The notes: generated from the sequence alone by a model not told the origin. Positions 1-6,128 are shown, numbered from the stretch's first letter. The stretch is DNA of 7,037 nucleotides from CAIMUM01 sp034429715 (GCA_034429715.1 DAOUFR010000051.1:1-7037), one strand, 5' to 3'. Program-made: numbers and translations.

Positions 1-566
1 ACCTGGTCGCGAATGTAGCGGCTGAGATCGTTGCGCGTGTGTAAATCCACTTTGCGGGACAGCATGGATGATAACGCGTCTTCCATTGAAACGATGTCCC
101 AACCCGGCGTATGGCCGGTTTCAAACTCTACCAGGACGTCCACATCGCTGTCGGGACGGAAATCGTCTCTCAGTACGGAACCGAAAAAGGACAGTCGCTT
201 AATATGATGCTGCCGGCAGAAAGCTGCCAGTTTGCCCTGGGGGACTTCAGCATTGGGTTTCCTGTGGCCGGTAGAGGATGTAAAAACTCCTTTATCTGCC
301 AGACTCCTGAGCTCAACAAAGATGGGACAGTGCCGGTTGGCCTGATAATATACCAGACCGTCCCTTTCCTGCCGCTGTATTACACCCGCAGCTGTGAGCA
401 GCTTAAGCTCACGCTGCGCAGGCCCGAGACCTGCTCCCGCCTCCCTGACGATTCTGCGCAGGTAAAACTGCTCGTCGCTATGAGAGTAGAGCAATGCAAG
501 TACGAGGCGTCTTGTCTTGCCGAAAAGCGTTGCGGCAAGTGTGCCCGTTTCATTTTGCGTAATCAT
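1..566 (-). CDS. Winged-helix / MNT nucleotidyltransferase fusion (partial, C-terminus cut by window edge)
   Basis: Reading leftward from ATG at 566-564, the frame is open for 188 codons to the window edge with no stop. Residues about 10-90 look like an ArsR/MarR-type winged helix: LFGKTRRLVLALLYS, then YLRRIVREAG, a recognition-helix-like QRELKLLTAAGVI, and a wing ending GLVYYQAN. Residues about 110-188 form a minimal nucleotidyltransferase domain: G129-S130, then D141-x-D143 (metal ligands of the GS-x(10)-DxD signature) and RKVDL with D174 as the likely third acidic residue. HTH-plus-NTase proteins of this order are a known bacterial and archaeal family, usually annotated as regulator/nucleotidyltransferase. 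By that family's usual length only about 20 residues should be missing. The target of nucleotidyl transfer is unknown. No Shine-Dalgarno is visible; the start is chosen because it begins the conserved HTH and sits 3 nt from a palindrome at 570-585. Any partner (for example HEPN) would lie outside the window. Confidence 0.85.
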   Translation of the reverse strand, partial: MITQNETGTLAATLFGKTRRLVLALLYSHSDEQFYLRRIVREAGAGLGPAQRELKLLTAAGVIQRQERDGLVYYQANRHCPIFVELRSLADKGVFTSSTGHRKPNAEVPQGKLAAFCRQHHIKRLSFFGSVLRDDFRPDSDVDVLVEFETGHTPGWDIVSMEDALSSMLSRKVDLHTRNDLSRYIRDQ

Positions 567-569
567 AAT

Positions 570-585
570 TATTACAATTGTAATA
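570..585. promoter_or_regulatory. Perfect 16-bp palindrome, probable operator of the HTH-MNT gene
   Basis: TATTACAATTGTAATA is a perfect palindrome that ends 3 nt before the HTH-MNT start codon. Its core TACAATTGTA fits the TACA-NN-TGTA half-site pattern known for winged-helix repressors of the BlaI/MecI/CopY group. It overlaps a second inverted repeat, TAATAT-AAA-ATATTA (581-595), which abuts a third, ACATAT-CGGCA-ATATGT (595-611). On the minus strand the AT-rich tract holds -10-like hexamers such as TATATT, so a bound repressor would block transcription. Autoregulation is inferred from the position and from the downstream gene encoding its own winged helix. Confidence 0.6.
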
Positions 586-643
586 TAAAATATTACATAT
601 CGGCAATATGTACAGGCGGGATATTCCGTCTTATGAACGTGGC

Positions 644-676
644 AGATTGCTTCGTCGCTGCGCTTCTCGCAATGAC
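644..676. repeat. Interspersed repeat of the GTCATTGCGAG...GAAGCAATCT type
   Basis: Read on the minus strand, this begins GTCATTGCGAG and ends GCGACGAAGCAATCT, with terminal inverted ATTGC/GCAAT arms (646-650 and 669-673). From memory, near-identical sequences occur in many copies between genes in diverse bacterial genomes, including anaerobes; I know of no settled function. It starts 13 nt past the pycA stop. It has no following T-run, so it is not a convincing intrinsic terminator. Only one copy is in the window, so its repeat status rests on recognition. Confidence 0.55.
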
Positions 677-688
677 CTGAGAATGAAA

Positions 689-2182
689 TTATGAGTTTGT
701 GCCGCCGCGGGCGCCTTTTTGGGCCGCCTGGGTATAGGCCACCACCGCCGCCACCGCCGCCGCCCGTTTGCTGTCGTCGAATACCTGCGACAGCTTCTCC
801 TCCAGCGGCTTCTCTCTTGCCATAATGGCCTGCATATCGTCGATCAGCGTCGTCTCCTGGGTGATGAAATGCGTTCCCAGCTCGCCGCTGCGGAAGCGGG
901 GATTTTCCATGACCGCCTTGTGGAAGGGTATGTTGGTCTTAACGCCCACTATCACGTACTCATAAAGGGCGCGCCTCATTCTTTCAATAGCCTCGTTTCT
1001 ATCGCGGCCCCAGGCCACCAGCTTGGAGATCATGGGGTCGTAGTTGGGTGAGATGGTATAGCGCGTGTGCACGCCGCTGTCCACACGTATGCCCACGCCG
1101 CCCGGTGAGCGGTAGCCGCGCAGCTTGCCCGGTGAGGGCGCGAAGTTGTTGAGCGGGTCCTCGGCATTGATGCGGCACTCGATGGCCCACCCGTTCATTT
1201 TAACGTCCTCCTGCTTCACGTTGAGACGCTCGCCGGACGCGATCAGCAGCTGTTCCTTGACGATATCGATGCCCGTCACCATCTCGGTCACGGGATGCTC
1301 GACCTGTATGCGCGTGTTCATCTCCATGAAATAGAACTCGCCCTGTGAGAAGATGAACTCGATGGTGCCGGCGTTCTCATATTTGATCTGCCTGGCCGCC
1401 CGCACCGCCACCTCTCCCATTCTGGCGCGCAGCTCCGGCGTCACGGCGGGGGAGGGCGCTTCTTCTATCAGCTTCTGGTGCCTGCGTTGTATGGAGCACT
1501 CGCGCTCGCCCAGGTGGATGACGTTGCCGTGGGCGTCGGCCAGTATCTGTACCTCGATATGGCGCGGGCTCTGAATATATTTCTCGATGTATATCTCGGG
1601 CAGGCCAAAGGTGCTGGCGGCTATCTTGCTGGAGCTTTCCAGACCCTTTTTAAGATCGGCCTCGCTATTCACGATGGTCATGCCTATGCCGCCGCCGCCG
1701 CCCGAAGGTTTGACTATGATGGGATAGCCGATTTTTTCGGCTATCTTTTTCGCTTCTTCGAACTCGCTGACCGCGTCCTTCGTGCCCGGGGTGATGGGCA
1801 CGCCGGCCTTGCTCATCTCCTTGCGCGCGGCTATCTTGCTGCCCATCAGCTCGATGACGCGGCTGGAGGGTCCGATGAACTTGATGCCCTCGCGCTCGCA
1901 GGAATAGGCGAAGCTGGGATTCTCGGCCAGGAACCCGTATCCGGGATGTATGCCGTCCGCGCCGCTCTCTTTGGCGGTGGCGATGATCTTCTTGATGTTG
2001 AGGTAGCTCTCGATGGCCGGCGGCGCGCCGATGCAGTAGGCCTCATCGGCGTACTTGGCGAAAATGGCGTCCCTGTCCGCCTCGGAGTACACGGCCACCG
2101 TGCGGATGCCCAGCTCGCGGCAGGCGCGCATCACGCGTATTGCGATCTCGCCCCGGTTGGCGACGAGCACCTTCTTCAACAT
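689..2182 (-). CDS. pycA: Pyruvate carboxylase subunit A (biotin carboxylase, ATP-grasp)
   Basis: This is a 497-residue biotin carboxylase that uses ATP and bicarbonate to carboxylate the biotin carried by PycB; it is cytosolic. The N-terminal domain opens KKVLVANRGEIAIR. The ATP-grasp part has K116 and K158, the glycine loop at 158-168, H208, ERECSIQRRHQK with K237, E275, and FMEMNTRIQVEHPVTE with E287, N289 and R291. R337 lies in ECRINAEDP. All the catalytic and ATP/Mg residues known from E. coli AccC can be aligned. The length is near that of two-subunit pyruvate carboxylases (about 490-500) and longer than typical AccC (about 450); the extra C-terminus is Ala/Val-rich and follows a charged stretch. 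It lies downstream of the carboxyltransferase gene on the same strand, 97 nt away, which favours pyruvate over acetyl-CoA carboxylation. The start ATG precedes the conserved KKVLVANRGE and has only a weak upstream GGGT. A role as a shared biotin carboxylase for acyl-CoA carboxylases remains possible. Confidence 0.93.
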   Translation of the reverse strand: MLKKVLVANRGEIAIRVMRACRELGIRTVAVYSEADRDAIFAKYADEAYCIGAPPAIESYLNIKKIIATAKESGADGIHPGYGFLAENPSFAYSCEREGIKFIGPSSRVIELMGSKIAARKEMSKAGVPITPGTKDAVSEFEEAKKIAEKIGYPIIVKPSGGGGGIGMTIVNSEADLKKGLESSSKIAASTFGLPEIYIEKYIQSPRHIEVQILADAHGNVIHLGERECSIQRRHQKLIEEAPSPAVTPELRARMGEVAVRAARQIKYENAGTIEFIFSQGEFYFMEMNTRIQVEHPVTEMVTGIDIVKEQLLIASGERLNVKQEDVKMNGWAIECRINAEDPLNNFAPSPGKLRGYRSPGGVGIRVDSGVHTRYTISPNYDPMISKLVAWGRDRNEAIERMRRALYEYVIVGVKTNIPFHKAVMENPRFRSGELGTHFITQETTLIDDMQAIMAREKPLEEKLSQVFDDSKRAAAVAAVVAYTQAAQKGARGGTNS

Positions 2183-2212
2183 TATGATTTACCCATATAA
2201 TAATTCACCGAT

Positions 2213-2270
2213 GTAGGGGCGTACCTTCAGGTGCGCCCGCAATCGGGCGGGTTTAAAAACCCGCCCCTAC
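2213..2270. repeat. 58-bp double-hairpin interspersed repeat inside the pyc operon
   Basis: The element is bounded by 9-bp inverted ends GTAGGGGCG (2213-2221) and CGCCCCTAC (2262-2270). Inside are two stem-loops. One is GGGCGTACC-TTCA-GGTGCGCCC (2217-2238 region), with one G-T wobble if folded as RNA. The other is GGGCGGGTTT-AA-AAACCCGCCC (2245-2266), a perfect 10-bp stem. No reading frame crosses it. Related 'GTAGGGGCG...CGCCCCTAC' sequences are, from memory, dispersed in many anaerobe genomes, so this looks like a REP- or MITE-like unit. It begins 9 nt past the pycB stop and ends about 30 nt before the pycA start, so it would be transcribed and could act as an RNA hairpin between the two genes. 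Confidence 0.75.
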
Positions 2271-2279
2271 GGATTTGGT

Positions 2280-3998
2280 TCATTCGATCACCATCAGGAC
2301 ATCGTCCTTATTCACGATCTCGCCGTTGAAGGCGAAGATCTCCTTGACCGTCCCTGAATGGGAGGTGTGTACATCGTTTTGCATCTTCATGGCCTCGGTG
2401 ACCACCACGGTGTCCCCTTCCTTGACCTTGTCGCCCACCTTGACCTTGACGGTCAGCACCATGCCCTGCATGGGTGAGAGGACGGCGCCTTTGGGTATCT
2501 CTTTGGCCTTGGCCTTGCGGCTGATATCCACAGTTGTGCCCATCACCGGGGTTATCTTGATATTGAAAACCTCGCCGTCTACATCTACGCTGAACTCGTT
2601 GGGTATCTCCGGCGCCGACTGGCCGGGCGCTGTGGCCGGCGCCGGCCCGCCCAGCACCTCCTCCTTGCCCTCGCCGCGCAGGAATTTGACCGCCACCTGC
2701 GGATAGAGGGCGAAGGTTATCAGGTCCTCCTCCTTATGCAGAATGTTCAGTTTGCGGGCTTCATCCTTTAATTTCGCCAGCTCGGGTTCGATATGCTCCC
2801 CCGGCCTGGCGCTGATGATCTTATTGTCCCCTGCCACCATCTTGCGTACCTCGGCATTTATCTCGCCGGGCGGCCTGCCGTAATAACCCAGTAAATAGTC
2901 TTTGACCTCTTTGGTGACCTTCTTGTAGCGCTCGCCGTTGAGCACGTTAAGCACGGCCTGGATGCCCACGATCTGGCTGGTGGGCGTCACCAGCGGCGGA
3001 TAGCCGAGATCGGCCCGCACCTTTGGTATCTCCTCCAGGACGGCGCCGATCTTATCCAGAGCATTCTGCTCACGCAGCTGGCTGATCAGGTTGGAATACA
3101 TGCCGCCCGGTATCTGATGCAGCAGCACGTTGACGCTGGGGCGCGTGGCTTCGGCGGTGAGAAGTAAGCGGTACTTTCCGGCCATGGCTGCGAAGTCCTC
3201 GCCTATCTCGTAAAGCAGCTCCAGATCGAGCCCGCTGTCCCAGGGCGTGCCCTGGAATGCGGCCACTACGCTCTCGGTGGGCGGTTGGGAGGTGCCCCAG
3301 GCGAAGGGCGAGAAGGCGGTATCAACGATGTTAACGCCGGCCTCCGCTGCAGCCTGATAGCTCATGGGCGCCATGCCGCTGGAGCAATGGGAATGCAGGT
3401 CCAGCGGAACTTTGACTTTCTTTTTAACGGCCTCGACCAGGGAGGCGGCTCCGGGTGGCGAGATCAGCCCCGCCATGTCCTTGATACAAATGGAGTCGCA
3501 GCCCAGCTCCTCCAGCCGGCGGGCCATTTCTGCAAAGCCTTCCTCATTGTGGACCGGGCTGATGGTGTAACAGATCGTGCCCTGTACGTGTACCTTGTAT
3601 TTCCTGCACTCGTGGATCGCCAGCTCCATGTTCCTGATGTCGTTGAGGGCGTCGAAAATGCGGAATACGTCAATGCCGTCCTTGACGGCAAGGCGCACGA
3701 ATTCCCTGACCACGTCGTCGGCGTAGTGCCGGTAGCCCACCAGGTTTTGCCCGCGCAGCAACATCTGGAGGGGAGTGTGCTTGACGATGCTGCGGATGTC
3801 TTTGAGGCGGAACCAGGGGTCCTCGTTGAGATAGCGAATGCACGTATCGAAGGTGGCGCCGCCCCACATCTCGAGCGAGAAGAATCCGACCTTGTCCATC
3901 TTCTCCACGATGGGCAGCATATCACGCGAGCGCAGGCGTGTAGCGATCAGCGACTGGTGCGCATCGCGCAGGGTGGTATCCGTTATCTTTATTGACAT
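2280..3998 (-). CDS. pycB: Pyruvate carboxylase subunit B (carboxyltransferase with C-terminal biotinyl domain)
   Basis: The protein has 572 residues. The N-terminal HMGL-like TIM barrel (about 1-270) transfers the carboxyl group from biotin to pyruvate. It starts KITDTTLRDAHQS, with metal ligand D12, and contains EMWGGATFD, LRGQNLVGYRHY, FRIFDALND, K173 in CIKDMAGL (the lysine carbamylated in this family) and H202/H204 in DLHSHCSSG. A conserved carboxylase domain follows (about 290-445), then a Pro/Ala linker (about 451-465) and a biotinyl domain with EAMKMQ, the biotin acceptor being K538. The length matches methanogen-type PycB (about 570) and OadA. The start has a good Shine-Dalgarno (GGAGAGGA, 7 nt upstream), and a promoter lies at 4051-4080. 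OadA, the alpha subunit of the Na+-pumping oxaloacetate decarboxylase, is the main alternative. The adjacent biotin carboxylase and the lack of oadB/oadG here argue for carboxylation. It appears to be the first gene of the pycB-pycA operon. Confidence 0.93.
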   Translation of the reverse strand: MSIKITDTTLRDAHQSLIATRLRSRDMLPIVEKMDKVGFFSLEMWGGATFDTCIRYLNEDPWFRLKDIRSIVKHTPLQMLLRGQNLVGYRHYADDVVREFVRLAVKDGIDVFRIFDALNDIRNMELAIHECRKYKVHVQGTICYTISPVHNEEGFAEMARRLEELGCDSICIKDMAGLISPPGAASLVEAVKKKVKVPLDLHSHCSSGMAPMSYQAAAEAGVNIVDTAFSPFAWGTSQPPTESVVAAFQGTPWDSGLDLELLYEIGEDFAAMAGKYRLLLTAEATRPSVNVLLHQIPGGMYSNLISQLREQNALDKIGAVLEEIPKVRADLGYPPLVTPTSQIVGIQAVLNVLNGERYKKVTKEVKDYLLGYYGRPPGEINAEVRKMVAGDNKIISARPGEHIEPELAKLKDEARKLNILHKEEDLITFALYPQVAVKFLRGEGKEEVLGGPAPATAPGQSAPEIPNEFSVDVDGEVFNIKITPVMGTTVDISRKAKAKEIPKGAVLSPMQGMVLTVKVKVGDKVKEGDTVVVTEAMKMQNDVHTSHSGTVKEIFAFNGEIVNKDDVLMVIE

Positions 3999-4050
3999 CG
4001 TCCGGTCCTCTCCAACATAAGCTGCCGGCCTGAATTAGGCCAACCCGATA

Positions 4051-4080
4051 ATAATAAGGATTTCCGGACGCTTCCGTCAA
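4051..4080 (-). promoter_or_regulatory. Sigma70-type promoter for pycB-pycA
   Basis: On the minus strand TTGACG (4080-4075) is followed, after 18 nt, by TATTAT (4056-4051). This gives a start near 4044 and a leader of about 45 nt before the pycB ATG at 3998, which has its own Shine-Dalgarno. It lies just past the stop of the 5TM-LYT gene, so the pyc genes can be transcribed independently of it. The call is from consensus match and placement only. Confidence 0.55.
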
Positions 4081-4121
4081 TTCGCTTATAATCGTATAGC
4101 GGAATAAGGCGGCGCCTGTCG

Positions 4122-4715
4122 TCAGCGGGCAGACTTCAGTTTACCCAGCATGAAAGAGAAAACGACCATACCGGCTGTATCGGCCAGTATCATGGGAACG
4201 GCTATGATGGATACAAGGTTGAGTGCTTTGTCGAAGGGCTGGGCCATCACCAGCAGCAGGCCCATGTCCGCACATTCCATCAGGAATGCATAGAGGGTTG
4301 GCTTCCAGACGCCGATTTTGCCTTTAAGCAGCGCATAGATTATACCGGCAATCAGACCGCTGGTTATGGTGCCGAGCGCGCAGGGGACAGCGGTGAAACC
4401 TCCCATGAAGTAACGGTGGACGCCGCCGATCAGTCCCGCGCCCAGGCCGGCCCAGGGCCCGCCCAGGAAGCCTGCGATCATGGGGCCGAGATTACGGATA
4501 TTGGCGATGGCTCCGGACGTCTGCACGCCACTGTAGGTGCCGTAGACGGCCAGTGCGCCGAAGATTACGGCCAGTATAAGCTGGTCGAGCAGATTGGGTC
4601 TCCCCTCCAGCATGCGCCGGAAGAACCTGATCTGGAACAGCAGGTAAAAAACGACTATAACAAGACAGGCCTGTCCCAGCAGATTGAGAACAATACCCCA
4701 GACTGAAAGATCCAT
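4122..4715 (-). CDS. Stand-alone 5TM-LYT (LytS/YhcK-type) membrane sensor domain protein
   Basis: This 197-residue polytopic membrane protein has about six hydrophobic segments (roughly 5-28, 44-62, 76-99, 109-130, 141-158 and 166-190). Its core matches the 5TM receptor domain of LytS-type histidine kinases and related diguanylate cyclases: the N-x-R motif at 72-74 (NIRNLGP), AGFLGGPWAGLGAGLIGG, HRYFMGGFTA at 100-109, and a late ECADMGLLLVMAQPF followed by VSIIAVPMILADTAG. In the family this domain senses envelope or small-molecule signals and is normally fused to GAF/histidine kinase or GGDEF output domains. Here the protein stops 7 residues after the last membrane segment, and the 123 nt before pycB could not hold an output domain. 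The start is supported by AGGAGG 4 nt upstream and by a promoter with a perfect TATAAT. It may be a transporter-like or regulatory stand-alone protein; its function is unknown. Confidence 0.85.
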   Translation of the reverse strand: MDLSVWGIVLNLLGQACLVIVVFYLLFQIRFFRRMLEGRPNLLDQLILAVIFGALAVYGTYSGVQTSGAIANIRNLGPMIAGFLGGPWAGLGAGLIGGVHRYFMGGFTAVPCALGTITSGLIAGIIYALLKGKIGVWKPTLYAFLMECADMGLLLVMAQPFDKALNLVSIIAVPMILADTAGMVVFSFMLGKLKSAR

Positions 4716-4752
4716 GGAACCTCCTGATCGAATATAAGATTTTGGCCTGCTA

Positions 4753-4781
4753 ATTATAGTGCAGATCGACGTTTATTTGAA
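4753..4781 (-). promoter_or_regulatory. Promoter for the 5TM-LYT gene
   Basis: On the minus strand TTCAAA (4781-4776) is separated by 17 nt from a perfect TATAAT (4758-4753). This would start transcription near 4746, about 30 nt before the ATG at 4715. The -35 element matches consensus at only 4 of 6 positions. Confidence 0.55.
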
Positions 4782-4787
4782 GCTCGG

Positions 4788-4807
4788 GGACTCCCGCCCG
4801 GGTGTCC
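4788..4807. repeat. Imperfect inverted repeat between divergent promoters
   Basis: GGACTCCCG (4788-4796) and CGGGTGTCC (4799-4807) are reverse complements except for one central mismatch, separated by 2 nt. The repeat sits just upstream of the -35 element of the leftward promoter and about 58 nt upstream of the rightward one. That placement suits a regulator-binding site, but no regulator is identifiable nearby. Confidence 0.35.
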
Positions 4808-4864
4808 GGCACAGTGTTCTGAATATGTTTTGCGCCAGGGCAGACATCATATCAGCGGTTAAGT

Positions 4865-4893
4865 TTGATAAGGCCATTCAGTTTAGTTATGAT
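4865..4893 (+). promoter_or_regulatory. Promoter for the methyltransferase cluster
   Basis: TTGATA (4865-4870), a 17-nt spacer and TATGAT (4888-4893) match the sigma70 consensus at 5 of 6 positions in each hexamer. The predicted start near 4900 gives a leader of about 40 nt to the GTG at 4940. Three GATT units in a row (4891-4902) overlap the -10 and the start region. Confidence 0.6.
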
Positions 4894-4939
4894 TGATTGA
4901 TTTTCAGCACCGTATGCAATATTCAGGGAAGCGAGTAAA

Positions 4940-6097
4940 GTGGAAGAAAACCTGATAACAAGGACCACCCGCCTGGAAACCGTCATATCACTGGGGGTCC
5001 CGGACATGGTGCCCACGGTCCCTCTGATCGCCCAGTTTGCCCTCAGATATCAGGGCGTTCCGCAGAGCGATGGTTACAAGAACCCGCAGACCACTATCAA
5101 GGCACTGGCGGATACGTTCGATGCCCTGGGCGGCTGGGACGGGCAGCTTGCCGCAAACCTCATCTGGGTGAATTCGAGCTGGAAGATCTCCGCGGCGCCC
5201 ATGCCGATGCGGGTGCCGGGCAAACAGGCGGGGGAGCATGAAGCCCTGCAGGCTGTTGAGATGGAGATATTCACCCCGGAGGACTATGAGACCATAATCA
5301 ACCGCGGCTGGAACGGATTTTTAGCCGAGTTCCTGCCGAGGGCAACGGGACGTCCCCTGGAGAAAATCGATGCCACCCAGAAGAAGCTCCTCAATATATA
5401 CATGCAGCACGTGGATATATGGCGCGACAAAGGCGTGCCGGTGATGTCGGGCGCAACCACCTGCGATCCCACCATGATCCTCTCGCTGTCCAGGACGCTC
5501 AACCAGTTCACGCTGGACCTCTACAGGCACCCGGACAAGATGCAGGCGGTGATGGACGCCATGGTGGATGACCTGATACAGAACGTGCTGGACGACACCG
5601 CCGCCACCGGTCTGAAGTATGTATTCTTTCCACTGGAGCGCGGATCCGGCAGTTTCTATCCGCTCAGGATATTTGAAAGGTTCGGCTTTCCCTACATCAA
5701 GAAGATGGCCGATGCTTTCGCAGCCGCCGGGCTGATCAGTATTCTGCATTTCGACACCGACTGGACGCTCAATCTCCCCTATCTTAAAGATCTGCCGCGG
5801 GGCAAATGCATCTGCGAACTGGACAGCACGACCGATATATTCAAGGCCAAGGAGATACTGAAAGGCCATATGTGCATTATGGGCGATGTGCCGGCATCCC
5901 TGCTTGCGCTCGGCACGGAAGAAGAAGTCGTGAATTACTGCAACAGGCTGCACGAAATCGTGGGCAGGGACGGCGGTTTCATTTTAAGCACGGGCTGCGA
6001 GTGCCCCATCGATGCCAGGTTCGAAAATGTGAAAGCGATGCTGGAAACCGCCCGCAGCCATACCTATCCCGGTCATTGTAACAACGCAAGCGCGTGA
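4940..6097 (+). CDS. Uroporphyrinogen decarboxylase (URO-D) family protein, MtaA/MtbA-like methyltransferase
   Basis: This 385-residue URO-D-fold TIM-barrel protein is predicted to be cytosolic. The family includes true uroporphyrinogen decarboxylases and zinc-dependent methyltransferases (MtaA, MtbA, CmuA) that move methyl groups between corrinoid proteins and coenzyme M or other acceptors. Support comes from the N-terminal RLETVISLGVPDMVP, MSGATTCDPTMILSL (169-183), FERFGFPYIKKMADAF, GDVPASLLALGTEEEV (315-330) and ILSTGCECPIDARFENVKAM (348-367). The zinc motif of MtaA-type enzymes is H-x-C-x(n)-C. Here the first part reads H270-F-D272, and the distal cysteine is C353 or C355. An N-terminal RxxxR-type decarboxylase signature is not seen, so haem synthesis is unlikely. 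GTG is the only plausible start, since an in-frame TGA lies at 4898-4900. No corrinoid protein gene is in the window, so the substrate is unknown. It is the first gene of a probable three-gene operon. Confidence 0.82.
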   Translation: MEENLITRTTRLETVISLGVPDMVPTVPLIAQFALRYQGVPQSDGYKNPQTTIKALADTFDALGGWDGQLAANLIWVNSSWKISAAPMPMRVPGKQAGEHEALQAVEMEIFTPEDYETIINRGWNGFLAEFLPRATGRPLEKIDATQKKLLNIYMQHVDIWRDKGVPVMSGATTCDPTMILSLSRTLNQFTLDLYRHPDKMQAVMDAMVDDLIQNVLDDTAATGLKYVFFPLERGSGSFYPLRIFERFGFPYIKKMADAFAAAGLISILHFDTDWTLNLPYLKDLPRGKCICELDSTTDIFKAKEILKGHMCIMGDVPASLLALGTEEEVVNYCNRLHEIVGRDGGFILSTGCECPIDARFENVKAMLETARSHTYPGHCNNASA

Positions 6098-6110
6098 TAT
6101 ATAATCCTGC

Positions 6111-6119
6111 AAAGGAGGT
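6111..6119 (+). promoter_or_regulatory. Consensus Shine-Dalgarno of the DUF5684-like gene
   Basis: AAAGGAGGT lies 9 nt before ATG 6129 and closely matches the 16S anti-SD sequence. It fixes the start, since an out-of-frame ATG follows at 6133. It is much stronger than the sites of the genes on either side, which suggests high translation of the small membrane protein. Confidence 0.8.
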
Positions 6120-6128
6120 ACAAGAGCT

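Noticed and set aside
644..676. Intrinsic terminator for the pyc operon
   Set aside because: The inverted arms are short, the interior is poorly paired and no T-run follows on the minus strand.
111..680. A 189-codon plus-strand frame at the left end
   Set aside because: The minus strand over the same bases encodes a coherent winged helix plus nucleotidyltransferase; the plus frame has no recognisable domain and runs through the palindromes and repeat.
741..772. CCG/CCA trinucleotide run resembling a microsatellite
   Set aside because: It falls within the Ala/Val-rich C-terminus of PycA and is explained by Ala and Val codons in GC-rich DNA.
1478..2200. A 240-codon plus-strand frame opposite pycA
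   Set aside because: pycA on the other strand carries every catalytic residue of biotin carboxylase; the antisense frame is Ala/Gly/Asp/His-rich without motifs.
3285..3995. A 236-codon plus-strand frame opposite pycB
   Set aside because: It is antisense to the intact carboxyltransferase domain and has no similarity I can recognise.
2280..3998. Alpha subunit of the Na+-pumping oxaloacetate decarboxylase
   Set aside because: Sequence alone cannot fully exclude it, but the adjacent biotin carboxylase subunit and absence of membrane subunits nearby make pyruvate carboxylase the better call.
3999..4121. A frameshifted remnant of a kinase or GGDEF domain after the 5TM-LYT gene
   Set aside because: Only 123 nt are available, it contains a promoter-like sequence and pycB's Shine-Dalgarno, and I saw no output-domain motif in it.
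5321..5953. A 210-codon minus-strand frame inside the methyltransferase gene
   Set aside because: Shadow of a well-supported URO-D-family gene with biased His/Val/Gln composition and no motif.
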